Origin: Parascedosporium putredinis
Lineage: Eukaryota; Ascomycota; Sordariomycetes; Microascales; Microascaceae
Reading direction: 5' to 3'
NCBI GenBank assembly: GCA_949357655.1
Contig: CASHTG010000002.1
Span: 186,001-250,000, forward strand
DNA: 64,000 nt
A program made the translations under genes and the position numbers. Shown here in pieces: positions 12,454 through 25,328 of the stretch. Every line of letters starts with the position of its first letter. Positions within the stretch are counted from its first letter, which is position 1. The notes under the pieces were generated by a model. The model was not told the DNA's origin and did not search any database. It saw nothing but the letters and a program-made list of their open reading frames with translations.

Positions 12454-15400
12454 GATGATGATATCCATAGACGTATTTTAATGGATCCATGAATAGAAGA
12501 GCTGGTTCCATAAACTCAGTGCTAAACTAGAAATTCTCGACCTAGAGAGTAGAACAACGTCTCCTAGGTACGCTAGGCCGCCAAAGACGGTCCGGGTCAA
12601 TCGTGTCGTCCGTTTCGATGCATACCGAATCTTAAATCAACACAAGCTAAACCCTATGGTCTGACAGGCCTATTTTGTCTAGCTAATCCGATGATTGTCC
12701 TCAATGGACTCGGAGCGTTAAAATGAAGAAGAAGCACCCATGATGCTGTGCAGTCGCGGAAACAGGGCCCGTTCGCCGTCGACAGGGCCTAGCGGCCTCG
12801 CGAGCGATATTGAAGGGCAACGCCACCCGTTCCTCGAATCTTTGCGTTCTAGCCACTTGGGGGCTTACCGCGGGAATCGTGCATCAACGTCTCTCTCCAA
12901 AAAGGAAAATGCAGCTTCTAATACACTCGACGCCAGCCTTTGCTTACAACCCTGGTAGCGCCACCGAGGCGAAGGCCCCCCTTCTTTGAGAGAGGCTAGG
13001 AATGGTGCAGGTGCCCGGCGTTCGGCCTGTTGGTGAACCCGGGGCTCAAGCGGGCTTCGAAGCCGTGAACCCTCTCATGCACCGAGAAAAATAAGCGGAG
13101 GAAGGCCTTCATCTTGTTGGCTCATGCACTCCTTCCAGTACTTGCGTCTCATTTGTCTGCGCGATAGCTCCCATCAGCTCGAGAGGCGCATTCGACGCGG
13201 AGAAAAAAAGCGTCGAATGAAAATCTGTCTTCAGAGCCTCGAAACTAGCCCGAGCACTCACACTTCTTCAACAGCCAGTCGCGCACCATCGACCGAATAG
13301 ATGGGATCAATTCAATCCATCCGTCTGGTGCCCCTCGTCCTCTCGTTCCCCATGCCTCTCAGCCCACTTGATCCTACCATCTATTTACGGCACCGCGACC
13401 AAGGCAAGGGAGGGTCTCGAAGCGAGGATTTTAATTAATTACATACCTTAATAAAAATGGGAAAGATATCCCACCTGATGGGGCGGTGGGGAGGGGTGTT
13501 GGAGCGGACGGACAAGGACACAGAAGGAGAACTGGCGTCATGCCGGTTGGCGAGATTGAGCCCTTGCTCGTTGGAGCTGGTCGCTTTCCATGGAATTGTT
13601 CGACAGAGGCTTCTGTGGGGCATTTTCCCTTCCATCGGCCACTGTCTAATTTTACCTACAGATTGATTGAGATAGACCGACGGAGGGGGTGTGGGTCAGT
13701 CGCATAACAAACTCGATCCTTTTTGGAAATTAGGGTGTCTCTTCTACCTCACGCTCTCTCTTTTCCGCCTTCTTTCTCACTGAGAGATGAAAGACAGTGC
13801 CTTCTTTTTGGCGAGTCCGGTGCTCGTTTCTCTCTTTCCCCGTGCCTTCCTCTCTCTTTCTCTCACCTTTCCCGGGCAATGGCTCGATTTTTGGTAAATT
13901 CCCCTGGGACCTGCGTGCTGCCCATGATTCCCGGGCCTTCGCTTCCATTCAACGACAGCGCACGATTTCTCGCTTCCCCCACTAGCTGATGGAAAGACTG
14001 ATCAACTTCTCTCCCGAGAAGTCGTCCCCCTTGTAACCCTCCCCGGCTTCTTCCCCTCGAAGTGACCACAGTGCCCGTGCCTGGGTGTCCCTTCCCCTCC
14101 CTTAGCTGCCGACTTGCAACGCTCTGCCCCGGGCCTACTGCCAAGGTAAGGTGGCATCCGGCCTGGCCTTGACCAAGGCCGGCAAGTGTACAGGGCCCTT
14201 TTGGTCCTTCCCCTTCCTTTCCTTTCCTCTTTCGCCCTACATCTCGGCTCTTTTCCAGTCATGGACAGGGAAGAAGCCTCCAAAATGATGACGTTCAATC
14301 CATGTTCCTGCCGTATCCATGCTGAATTCCTCCCCTCCTCTTTCCCTTCTCTTCTCGTTCGCCGCCCTACACGCCCCCTCCCACCCCACATGGCGCGTCC
14401 TCAAAGCGAAGGGTTCGGAGAAAGAGCTGAAAGGGACTTTATAAGAAAGAAAGGGGAGATCGAAGGGAAATTGAAAAAAGTGATAGAAAGAGAGACTGAG
14501 AGAGGGAGAGGGTGGGAGGGAAGAAAAAGAAACGATTTCTGTTTGATGTATGACTTATTTCGCTCAGTTGACTCGTCCATTGGATCCGTGTGCGTTTCGA
14601 TAGAGAAAGCCTATTAAGGAAAGACGGATCTGCTAAGACGTCCATCTACCCTTCCCTCCTAGATCCTTTCCGCCAACGGCGGGTCAGACTGGCCCTTTGC
14701 TCGCCTTTATCCCCGGCCACCCCTTGCACATAGCCGGGCCCAGGTAGAGTGAGTCTTGTTCTGAATACGACTATCCGTAAGCGCGGAGAGAATAATGAAG
14801 AAGCTGAAAACACAGAATAGGTAGTAAAAAGGAAGCCACGAGATCCATGATGCCCTGGACGTAAGTCTTATAGAATTTATTGCTAGGATAGGCATCCCTG
14901 TCCGGCCTTTTTCCCTACAACCCCCCTCTTCTCGAGGGGCGCTCGGGAGCTCCGGTCTGTGTTTCTCCCCATGGAACGGACAACGAGAGGAGTTTCTCCG
15001 ATTTCACACAGGGGGCAGGGGATGGAGAGGTGAATCGTAATACACACACGCGGAAGTAGGGAAGCCTAGAGACTACCCTACCCATAAGGCAGGTTTGAAC
15101 AAGGGGATACCCCTTCCCTTCCCCTCCAGCTCACACAGAGAACCTTGTAAGCGGCCTTTGGAACGTTTCTTGTTTAGACAGTGTCAAAGAGAGGAAATAT
15201 GCCCAAGTCCACCCGAGAAACTCGGTGGGCAGGAGGCATCCACTTTTGAGGGAAAAACAAGGCAACTCGTAACTAGTAGGAAACTATCGACCGATCACTG
15301 ACTCCTCATCCTTGGCCATCCATTCGATCCAACGCCAGACGCCCTATAATACTCTAATTATTTTACCATTCGCCCTCCCTCTTCTTCGTTTGCCCCTCGT

Positions 15401-17309
15401 AGGATTGGCTGGGCTTCTTGATGTACATTCGAGTTCGAAAATAGGTAACCATTTTTTTATTCGGGTTCCTTTCTTGTCCCGCCGCTTCTGGTCCTTGTGC
15501 TTTTCCGCGCCGGCCACTTGTCCGCCATCCCACCAATCTACCCATGTGCGACCTTTGCCGCCACCGGGAAGCCGTTCTAGGAAAGATGCCAACACGGCGC
15601 GGCCGGCGGAGGGAGAGGATGAGGAGGGGGCGACCACCTAACTTCGAACACTGACCAGTGGGGATGGTTGGAGAATGGACCCAGAAACCAAGGTTCTCGT
15701 GACGCGTTAAGTGGTTTATCTTTTTCTCTTTTGTCTTTTGACTTCCGCTTGTGCTATAGCCCCCACACCACCTATTGTTCTGCACTCCTCGCCATTTCAG
15801 CACCCAACGAGGGAGCAAAGGAGAGGGACAGAAGCTAAAGGAAGGGAAAGGAAAGAAATACAGGGACGGGGAGAGAAAGAAGCCTGCGGGGATTCTCAAA
15901 CAGCAATATGTCTTTGTTGTATTTCGTTCCTGTCGCCTTTGTTTTCTTTTTGATAGTGGCTGCCACGAGCGACCTCGGCTTTGAATGGGCTGGGTTCGGG
16001 AGCTGGTTGAGTTTGACATGGGGCCGCCTCCTCGGATCGTCGGCCAGGAAGGAACCCAGTCGAGATCCTCGCTGTGCCTTTAGACTATGTTGATATTCAG
16101 CACACTCGGTGTTCAGCACGCTTATCACCTCCCCACTTCTCTGCTTCAGTGGCAAGAAGGTTCGTTGTGAAGGCCGTAGCTCGCAGAGGGGAGTCTCTAG
16201 CTCCTCGAGATTTCACTGCTTGTCAGGTGAGATAGGGGAACTGGATACTGCTGGTACTACAGTAGCTTAGTTACGGCCCAAACCTTGGGAACTTTTCCTC
16301 CGTGATGGCCCAGCTCGCGTTCACCTCTTCGGCCTCCGTAGTCTGTCTCTACGCGTCACGCGGTGGGGGTGAAGCAAAAGGACACCTCCAAAAGGTCCAT
16401 ACATGTGGAGAGAAAAGGTGGGAAAGCTGGACGAATCATGAACCACATTATCCTAGTATCCATATTGACGTTTCTCTCTTTCTACTACTCTATAAAGGCA
16501 AAAAGGGACACGAGCCCGTGCTATATTATCACCGCATCCATGGATGAACACAAAGGAAAATAAAAGATTTTTTTCCCGGGAGAGAGAGAGGCGCGGGAAA
16601 GCGAGGGAACAGCTCGTACTACGAGGTTTCCATTAGGAGAGACAAGAACGGGTTCGCTTCGTATTGTATATATCCCTCCCCCTTGACCTGGACAAACTTT
16701 GTCTTCATTCCTGGATCGCGAAGCCGGCTGAATGGGCACGGCGGATGGACAAGGCCAGAGGAGATCGAGGCGTGTGAGTCGCTGTTGGAGGGAGTGAGGG
16801 AGTGGGGAGTGGATAAAGGCCTCGATGAGGGTTTGCGCCAAAAGTTCCGCCGTGACACGCATCAGAGGAGATGTAATCGAGGACGAGGACCAACCAGTTG
16901 GAGAGAAGTGCCGTCATGGACTGCAGTAGGAGGGTACGGAGTCCATCTCTCCCACCCCTCCCCTCTCTCTCTCTCTCTCGCTTTCAGCCACTCGGTGTCT
17001 TTTCAGATCCCCGTCTCCGAACCTTGGAGCCACGCCAGGCACGTGGGGATGTCTCCCTCTCTCGGTTCAGCCAGCGATGAGTCCCCTGACGAACTGCCGT
17101 CGCCGTTTCCCGGGGATCCGAAGCCAAGGCTTCGAAAACGGGGAAGAGGGAAGGAAAAAAAAAAAGGACCCCGAGAAAACAAAAAAGGTTAATAGTGGAA
17201 AGCCGGGAGGTTCCTGGCCTCGCCCGCCCCCTCTCTCTCTCCTCCCTTTATCCACCGCCGACCTTGCTCCTCCTCCTCCTAGAACGGGCGCGTTTAGCAC
17301 CTGGAAAGT

Positions 17310-18053
17310 CTAGCCCTTGTTGATGCGTCGCCATACCTCGCCCTCCGCCTCAGCCAAGCGTCCACCCGCTGCTTGCGCCCATCTCTTCGCCGCACCCCAC
17401 ACGCCATCGTCGTCTTCGCCGTCTCCAGCACCGGTGGCGTGGTGGCCGCCTCCGCCGCCGTTGTAGGCACCGGCGTACGGGGATGGGTGCGCGGACGGTC
17501 CCGGGGGTTGTACCCTAGCGGATGGTAGCCCTGGCTGGGTGCGCCGTCTAGAGTTGTCGGGCGGGGCCCTTGGGGCAGCGCGGCGGTCGTGGTGGACGAG
17601 CCGCCCTGCGCCGCGTATGACTGGGTCGGCGGGGAATGGCCATCTGCGGCGGCATGGTAGTGGCGGGTGCCGTCGTGAGGCTGGCGCTATTGAATGACTC
17701 TCCGGCCCGGGGCGGAGGGGGCAATGCCGAGGTCCTGCCCGGTGGCACGGGGACAGCGCCGGGCTGGGGCGGGGGCGGACTGCTGTTGCTGTCAAAGGCC
17801 GCGGTCGTGGTGGCGGGGGCGTACTTGGACGTGGTCCGCGTGGGTGTAGGCGAGGGTGCTGAGGTAGGTTGGGGTGGCCTGGCTCCCGGCTGCGGCGCGG
17901 GATAGCCCGAGGTGCCGGTGGGAGGCGCGGCCTGGGTCGTGGTGGCCGGGGCGTAGGGCGACGCCTGCTCGGCAGGCGCGGCGGTCTTGGGGTCACCCCA
18001 TCGGGCTTGGAGGCGCTGACGGGGCTTGCCGAGTAGATTGGGATGGGCGGCAT
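17310..18053 (-). CDS. Proline-rich conserved fungal protein, frame broken three times
   Basis: This single-exon gene starts at an ATG read from 18053 (product begins MPPIPIYSASPV). Most of the protein is Pro/Ala/Thr/Ser-rich and likely disordered. The last 30 or so residues are ordered-looking, with GVWGAAKRW and a C-terminal EGEVWRRINKG. I recall this architecture from uncharacterised fungal proteins, but I know of no function. The frame needs one extra base near 17990 (C run), 17632 (C run) and 17514 (G run). With these three the length stays a multiple of three and the composition becomes uniform, giving about 248 residues. A single frame also stays open throughout, but its middle turns into arginine-rich nonsense, so that frame is not the true product. 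The gene is divergent from ARP8 with about 1.1 kb between the two starts. Confidence 0.72.
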   Translation of the reverse strand: MPPIPIYSASPVSASKPDGVTPRPPRLPSRRRPTPRPPRPRPRLPPAPRAIPRRSREPGHPNLPQHPRLHPRGPRPSTPPPPRPRPLTATAVRPRPSPALSPCHRAGPRHCPLRPGPESHSIAPASRRHPPLPCRRRWPFPADPVIRGAGRLVHHDRRAAPRAPPDNSRRRTQPGLPSARVQPPGPSAHPSPYAGAYNGGGGGHHATGAGDGEDDDGVWGAAKRWAQAAGGRLAEAEGEVWRRINKG

Positions 18054-19131
18054 GGTGTTCTTGTTCCTTCTTTTTCAAAGGGAGCTTTAGGATTAGGTAG
18101 TGAGGGGACGACGTCAGATTGGTATTCACACGGGGTCAGTAGCGCGGCTCGCGAGAGGGCAGATATACGATCTCGCGGACTAGGTAGAGTTGACTCCGGA
18201 GTGCGGATCTTTGGATTGGGGAGTGCTCAGCGGGCCCTTTTTGTGAATGCGCCGTGTAAATGGATGAGGTGTCGGGGGATCCGGAGAGTCCGACGAGACA
18301 AGATTGGAGCTGCGCGGATATACTATGCAGAGGCTGGTGCTGTTACGTAGGAAGAAAATGGAAAAGAAGGAAAGCAGTAGAATTGTATGAGGCTGGTAAG
18401 AGGAGATATTGGAGTGGGAGTCACAGCGACAAAGGAAGGTTTCGTTTCAAGGGGGACCGAAGGGCGCATCTTGAGCCGTTGATGGCCTTCTCTGTTCATG
18501 ACGTCAAGCGATTGGCTGCGCGGGCTCAGGCAGCCGAATTCACAGTCAATGAATTCGTCTGGTTTCAGTCGACACCAGCTGTGACAAACACCCAGGGGCG
18601 AGCTGGTGCACACTTGGCAGACCTTTCCTAATGCGGACTAGCCTTTCCGCGGCCCAGGAGGTTTTTTGGTCGGTCAGACAAGACAGTCAACAAGGCGAGC
18701 TTTTTGAGGTCGGGAGCCTTCTCTCGCACTATCTCACTGGCGTCCAAATTCTGTGGTGTATTATTGGGCGGTTTTATTAGGTGGTTCTGAATCGACTCGC
18801 TCCAACAAGGCCGTAGAAGCGACGACATTCCTGCTGGACAAGGCCACCAGTCAGCCAGGAGCGTTCTCTTTTTCTTTTTTTTTTTTCTATCTTCAGAGCC
18901 AACCCCCACGGGCCCAAACAAAACATAATTTACGTGTATCGAAGCCTTTGGTCAACTCAACCTTTTTATTTTCTCGGAACACCCTTTTCCTTCCTTTTTA
19001 CTCGTTGCTTCCGACTTTAGAACCTCCCCTGGATTCATTGACCCGAATCACCACCTCAATGTCCACCTAGTGGTGTTTGTCCGAAATAGTTCATCCCCTT
19101 GCAGCCGCCCCCTTCGAGTCGAATCGCCAGG
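18054..19131. promoter_or_regulatory. Shared intergenic region between proline-rich gene and ARP8
   Basis: About 1.08 kb separates the two divergent start codons, so both promoters must lie here. The half near ARP8 has pyrimidine-rich tracts (for example around 18871-18895), as is common upstream of fungal start sites. I see no clear TATA box or known operator. Confidence 0.5.
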
Positions 19132-21697
19132 ATGGTGGGCAAGGTCAGCGAAAGAGTCCTCCTGCGGGAAGGTAGGTCTTATAGCGTTCTCTTCGGTCGC
19201 ATCGCCGTCGCGAGGTCCACCCCAAGCTTCGGAGGGGATTATGTTGGGACGGCCGCGTGGCTCGCCCGCTCCTATCCTGCGCGCCACTGACCTGTTGCTG
19301 ACGATTGCTTTTCTTGCTTGCAGGCCTCGAGAGGACAGACAATGGCATGAAGCAGACGAGTTGGCCCGATGTCATTCCGATTAACCAAAAGAACTACTAC
19401 ACGTATGCGATACTAGCGGCCCCTCCTTCCACCTACCTTTTGCCCACCCCTCCTTCCTCCCTCTCCTCGTCTCTATCGTCGTCCTTCCTTGCTATCTCGC
19501 GACACCCTTGGCGCATCCTAGCTGTACCTGCCAGGTTACTGACGTGAAATCCTTTGCGCGATGTAGAGACTATATGAAGCGCGATGATCAAATCTTGGCC
19601 GTCCGACTCCAGACCGATGCCTCGCGCGATAGGATGCTTCAGGGCGCCAAGGAGCGGGACCGCGCGCAGGCCGCCAAGGCTGCCAACAGCGAAGTCCCCC
19701 TCCCGATCGCCGACCTCCAGGGCGAAGACCCGAACGTGGCCGCGCAGGACTCGACAGCGATAGACCCGACCAAGGTGATTGTGATTCACCCCGGCAGCCA
19801 GAACCTACGCATCGGCTTCGCGAGCGACGCGCTTCCTAAGACGATTCCGATGACGCTAGCGACCAAGTTCCCCCAGACCGAGTCGGAGATGTACGAGGCG
19901 CTGCCGAGGCGGCAGTTCGAGGCCAAGACGCCGGAGCAGCAGTACGGGGAGGAATGGGCCAAGAAGTTTCAGAAGCACAGCGGGGACCTCAAAGTGGAGA
20001 TGAGGGCGGCGAAGCGCAAGGTTCTGCCCAACTCCAAGGAGATGGTTCTCAACTACAACCGCCGTACCGAACCCGAGGAGATTCCGCTGCACAACGACCC
20101 GCTGCAGGTGGACTGGACCGAGGTGGACGCGCTCGAGGACCCGCAATCGTCGGCGTCATGCATGATTGGCCACCAGGCGACGAGGATCCCCGACGACTCG
20201 AACCCCAAGTTCAAGCTGTGGTGGCCCATTCAGCACGGGTGGATGAACGAGGATGACTACACGACAGCGGAGCACCTCTACGACGACTTTGAGACGCTGC
20301 TGGACAAGGCTATTCGGCAGGATCTAGGGCTGACGAGGAACAGCACGTGGAGGCAGTACAGCTGCGTCTTCATCGTGCCGGATCTATACGACAAGAAGTA
20401 TGTGGAGAACGTGCTCCGGTCGTGCATGACCTGGTTCGAGTTCAACCGGGTCTGCTTCATTCAGGAGAGCATGGCGGCGACGTTTGGCGCGGGTTACACC
20501 CAGGCGTGTGTGGTAGATGTCGGCGCGCAAAAGACATCCATCACGTGTGTTGAGGATGGGCTGTGCCTTGAAGACTCTAGGATCAACCTAAAGTACGGCG
20601 GCTACGACGTGACGGAGACGTTTATCAAGATGATGCTCTACGACAACTTTCCCTACGAGGAGATCAACCTGCGCCGGCGCTACGACTTTTTGCTGGCGGA
20701 GGAGCTCAAGATCAAGCACTGCACCATGTCGCAGGCGGACGTGTCGGTGCAGCTCTTCCAGTTCCATCTCCGCGCTCCGAACCAGCTCACGCGCAAGTAC
20801 CAGTTCAAGACGTACGACGAGGTGATACTCGCGCCCATGGGATTCTACGACCCGAGCCTCTTTGACAACACGACGAAGCTCCGGGGCCGAAGGAAGCTGA
20901 TCGACCGGTCATATAACTCGTACGACGTCGAGGTTCCCGACGACCCCACTTCGCAGGCGCAGCTCGCCATCCTCGCGCTCGTCAAACCATCCATCATCTC
21001 CAACGGCATCGGCCAGGGTGGGGCAGCCGGTAACAACGATGTTTCCACGCCGGTCAAGGAGAAGCCGCACCCCTTCAATTTCTTATCCCGGGTGGATGCG
21101 GCGCTCTCGGCCACGCCCAGCGCATCTAACGCGCCGTCGCCGGCCCCCGACGGTACCAGCACGCCCGTGCCACCGCCCTTCATCTTTGGCAAGGACGGCA
21201 ACGGGCACGCGGACAGCCCAGCGCCGGGGGCGGGCACGCCAGGACCGGGAGGGGCGACGCAGTCGGCGCAAGCGTCCTTTGCGGAGGCGACGCCGGCCGT
21301 AGCAACGCGCAGCGCGGTGGACATTGCGGACGAGCGCGACTCGGTGCTACCGGTGGCGCCGCTAGATGTGGCGGTCCTGACGAGCATCCAGAACGCGGCA
21401 CGCGGGGACGAGAAGAAGTTGCGGGACCTCTTGGGCAGTATCATGGTGATTGGCGGGGGCGCCAAGATCCCGCAGTTCGCCAGCGTGCTGGAGGAGAAGC
21501 TCAAGGCGCGGCGGCCGGACCTGTACGACCGCATCCTCATCAGCAGGAGCGCGAGGGACATGGACGAGCAGGTGGTGGTGTGGAAGGGGGCGAGCGTGTT
21601 TGCTAAGTTGTCGACCAACGACTCGTGGATTGTGCCGCTCGAGTACGAGAGGCTGGGGTCGAGGGCTCTTCACCACAAGGTGATGTGGTCGTGGTAA
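19132..21697 (+). CDS. ARP8: Actin-related protein 8, INO80 chromatin-remodelling complex
   Basis: Three exons join cleanly: 19132-19171, 19324-19402 and 19567-21697, giving 749 residues with no frame break. The start encodes MVGKVSERVLLREG, and the splice restores GLERTDNGMKQTSWP and then TDYMKRDDQIL, the conserved N-terminal block of fungal Arp8. The actin fold begins near residue 110 (IVIHPGSQNLRIGFASDA). An actin-type phosphate-binding segment MVIGGGAKIP lies near residue 668. A Ser/Pro/Gly-rich insertion sits at about residues 550-620. Introns are 152 and 164 nt with a CTGAC branch-like motif in the first. Arp8 is a nuclear module of INO80 that helps bind actin, linker DNA and nucleosomes. 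Its length is in the usual fungal range. Confidence 0.95.
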
Positions 21698-23067
21698 ACA
21701 GTCAGCGGGTTAGAAGGGGTGGGAAACAAGAGGGAAACGCCCCTCGGGGAAAAAAAGATGCGCGAAGGCGAGAGAAGAAAAAGTTGGCGAGGAGGAAGAC
21801 AAGGCTGCTTTTTCTCTGCCTCTTTTTCTTGGTAGCTCTTTGTCTTCTCAAATCTCGTTGTTTTTCTTTTTTTCAGTCGTCCTTCTTATGTTTTAGTGAC
21901 GTTTTGTTTTGGAGGGTTGGAGTTCGAATAGGCACTATGAATTCATGGTTTTTACTTTCCTTCCAACGATTCGTAGTTTGTGAGATGAGGCAGAAAGAGG
22001 ATCACTGACCCTCTTTCCGCCTAGAGGGGAATGGGTTTGTCTAAATGGTCATGGCAGGCAGAGATCGATTCTCATACTAGATGTAGATGTAGCTATCTCG
22101 TCGACATCGTCTAAGTTCACCACAAGCCATTGCTCATCTTCCATGTTCATGTTTAGCTTGTAGAGAGTCCTTCGCTGCTTCACACTTGGGAGAACGGCAA
22201 TTTTATAATCCATCAAAGTCAGATAAAATAAAAGTCTCTACATTTTGAGATGAAGATATCCGAAGACTTTCCCTTCTGTTTTTTTTTTTTATTTTGGCTT
22301 GATATTATCCATCGCCTATGGCAATTCACAACAGAACAGTCAAGCTGTCGTCGGCGGCGTTGTGATTATCTAATCGCGGTGTCAGCTTCCCCATTGCCAC
22401 TAGCTCAGTTCCCCATCAATTCAAGGAGCTGATTGATTAGCCACGAAGCTCTTGGACGGATTGCTTCTCGGATGAAACGACCTGTTCCGCTACCGGCTCA
22501 CCTGCCAACCAATTTGGAGCAAGGTGCACGAGAAAAAAAGAAAGAGAAATATCTACTGAGCCTCGACACGCCACATACCACACCGTTTTTCTCGCGCTTT
22601 CTTCTTGTTAGACGATTTGCTCCTCGAGAAGGAAAAAGAAAAAAAGAAGAAACGCCGACAAGGAAGAACGCAGGTCCCGCCCGCCGCCTGTCGCCTACCG
22701 CTTGGCCCCTCCTCTACGCGCGACGTGCTTCCCTTTGCGACTCGTTCGGATATAACAGGAGCTGAACCGACGACCCCGATCGTACCTTTCTTTTTGATTA
22801 CTTCTTATTCTTGGACTCACGAGACGACGAAACCCCGCCACCACCGCGGGCCGCCCCTCCAAAACACCGAAGCGAACAAAGTACGAGGAAGCTTCGGCCT
22901 CTTCGATGTAGTAGTTCAACTACCCTTCTTTGGGTCGTACGATAGTATTAGCACCACCAAGAACCAGCCGTATCTTACCAATCACCGGACCCGGCGTATA
23001 GTAACGGCGACAACTGAGAACGTTGCGTCCCCGTCCCCCGCGCACCGGTCTTCCAAACAAAAAGGCC
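21698..23067. other. Intergenic region after ARP8 and before the MFS gene
   Basis: This 1.37-kb gap must hold the ARP8 3' UTR and the promoter and leader of the transporter. T-rich tracts (near 21840-21880 and 22280-22295) and A-rich runs are visible. I found no further gene; short frames here are low complexity. Confidence 0.5.
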
Positions 23068-25328
23068 ATGTCGCTCCTCACCAGATACCTGCCGTTCGCG
23101 GCCTCCACGACACCGCTGCACGCCGCGACGTACCTACTCGGCATCTCGCTCTTCTCCATCTCTTTCCTAGTGTTCCTGAATAGCAGCGTGTCCTTTGTCA
23201 TTACCGACCTAATCGGCCAAAAGGACGGCGTGGGCGATGTGTACGTCTCCCCTTACCTCCGGCGCAGTCCCTGTCCCCCTCCCCTCCCCTCCCCCGCCTT
23301 CCCTTCGCCGCGAGCAGTGAAGACCTGTTTTGAACGCAAGCGTGCCTTTTCCAAGACCTCACATCTAACTATTTCTATTTTGCGCTTTCCAGCGTCGGTA
23401 CGCTAGGCTTCGCCGACGAGATCGTCGCCCTGATCGCTTGCCCCATCTGGGGCCTCATCTCGACCGGCTGGGCGTGCGCTGGGTCGCCGTCCTCGGCTAC
23501 CTCACCATCAGCGCTTCCCTAGCCCTCTTTGTCCAGGCCAAGAATGTGTACCCCCAGCTTCTGCTAGCCAGAATCTTCTTCGCCGTTGGTGCCACCGCCG
23601 CGTAAGTGCCCTCCCTCCTTTCAGCGTTTTCTCTCCATTCTTCCTTATTTTCCTCGGCGTCGTTGGGCTGGCGTCAGACCCAAAGCTTTCCACTAACCCC
23701 TCGCCCCGTCCAGCGCCACCATGGTCACCGCGATCCTACCCTCACTCACCGACGAAAGCGACACCCATGCGGCCGCAGCCCTCTCCCGTCGCGGCGGCCC
23801 CAAGCCCAACGCCAGCCGTACCTCGCGCGAGAGCGTCGCCCTCTCTCTCTCCTCCGAGCTCACCATCACCCCCGAGCGCTACACCCGCACCGTCTCGACT
23901 TCCTCGTCGTCCTCCGCTCGCGGCGCCGAGGACAAGAGGCTCGGCAAGCCTCGGCCCTCGCCGGCTACGTCGGCGTCTTTACCGGCTGCGGCGCCCTGCT
24001 TGCCCTCTCCCTCTTCTTGCCCTTGCCCGCCCGCTTCGGCGAGATGGACGGCGTGAGCACCGCTGACGCCGTCACCTATGCGTTTTACGTCGTTTCCGCC
24101 GTCTCCCTCCTCGTCGCTGGCTTCGTCTTCGTCGGGCTCAAGGGCCTCAAGGGCGAAGATGGGAAAGGGTGGGCTGTCCTCTTTGGGAGCCACCATGGCG
24201 AGCGCGCCGGCAGTGACTCCGAGGATGGTTCCGAGGACTCTGCTCTGCAGGTATGCTACTTCTGCCTGACCTCGTTTTTACCTGCCTTTGCCCCTTTGCG
24301 TTGTATAATACTCCTTGACAGCCCCCATTTCACACATCATGACTCAGAGATCCCCCGCTAACACTAGCCATTCTTAACCTCCCCTCAAGCGACCCATCCT
24401 CCCCTACCGACACCTCCTCAAAGAGGCCGTCAAACTCGGCTTTTCCGACTCCAACATCGCCCTCGGCTACCTGGGCGGCTTCGTCGCCCGCGCCTCCACC
24501 GTCGCCATCTCCCTCTTCATCCCCCTCTTCGTCAACACCTACTTCATCAGCAACGGCTTCTGCCAGGGCTCCCCCACGACCCGTCCCCCGAACTCAAGAA
24601 GGAGTGCCGCGCCGCCTACATACTCGCCTCCATCCTCTCCGGCGTCGCCCAGCTCCTCGGTCTCCTCTGCGCCCCGCTCTTCGGCTACCTCTCCAGCCGC
24701 ACCCGCCGCGCCAACCTCCCCGTCCACATCGCCTCCATCCTCGGCATCGTCGCCTACTCCGCCTTCCCCGCCTCCGTAGTCCCGAGATCAAGGACGTCGA
24801 CGGCCGCGGCGGCGGGCCTCTCGTCTTCCTCCTCGTCGCCCTCATGGGCATCAGCCAGATTGGCGCCATCGTCTGCTCCCTCGGCTCCCTCGGCCGCGGC
24901 GTCCTCAGCAGCGACCTACCCACTTCCCCGCCTTCGCCCTCGCCCACGCCGACGAGGATGACGACGGCGAAACCGACGGTGTCGGCGCCCATGGCGACTC
25001 GGCTGCCGCTCGCGGAGCCCACGGCGAGACCACCGCCCTCCTTCCTGCCGCCATCGAGGACGAAGAGGAAGGGGAGGACCACGCCAACGGCGGCTACGGT
25101 GCGGCCCTCGCCGATGCCCGTAGTCGCGTGCGCCTCAAGGGCTCCATCGCAGGCATGTACTCGTGGTGCGGTGGCGCCGCCATCCTCCTCCTCACCAAGC
25201 TGGGAGGCTACCTCTTCGACTCTGTATCCACGGGCGCCCCCTTTTACATGATGGCCGCCTTTAACGCCGTCTGGCTCTTTGCTAGCCTGGGCATCGATAT
25301 GGCTAGGGAGTTTCGCGAGAGGAGGTGA
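23068..25328 (+). CDS. Major facilitator superfamily transporter, frame broken five times
   Basis: Four exons are inferred: 23068-23240, 23393-23601, 23714-24250 and 24390-25328. All junctions keep phase and give a membrane protein of about 620 residues. Hydrophobic helices begin near residue 20 (LLGISLFSISFLVFL) and recur to the end (YSWCGGAAILLLTKLGG and YMMAAFNAVWLFASLG). Hydrophilic Ser- and Asp/Glu-rich segments separate the helices; one acidic loop lies at about 24950-25090. Single bases are missing near 23462, 23948, 24575, 24772 and 24921, each in or beside a G or C run. Adding five makes the total exactly 1863 nt. The fold and proton- or ion-coupled transport role follow from the family, but the substrate is unknown. 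It converges with the Stm1-like gene. Confidence 0.8.

Larger units (their letters stand above)
1..17309. other. Long stretch with no supportable gene
   Basis: I see no reading frame in this stretch with the composition, exon structure or similarity of a real protein. Open frames reach about 200 codons, but they are proline/serine/arginine-rich translations of purine- or pyrimidine-biased DNA, often open on both strands at once. Visible content is homopolymers (18 A at 3040-3057, 19 T at 12435-12453), a GT run near 10281-10294, a CA microsatellite at 12018-12073, a CTTACTTACC tandem near 9240-9266, and alternating C+T-rich and G+A-rich tracts. It does not look strikingly AT-rich, so it does not look like classic RIP-degraded repeat. 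A gene broken by indels, a long 5' leader or a non-coding transcript could be hidden here. Confidence 0.6.

Noticed and set aside
15908..16093. Small frame with a hydrophobic N-terminus (MSLLYFVPVAFVFFLIVAAT)
   Set aside because: It lies in a T-rich tract where hydrophobic codons arise by composition alone. There is no splice support or protein-like continuation.
17310..18053. The uninterrupted 247-codon minus frame as the literal product of the proline-rich gene
   Set aside because: The middle is arginine-rich out-of-frame translation. The Pro/Thr/Ala-rich sequence expected in the middle lies in the other two frames.
23068..25328. Programmed ribosomal frameshifting in the transporter
   Set aside because: Five separate shifts in one gene and similar ones in unrelated genes have no precedent; sequence errors explain them better.
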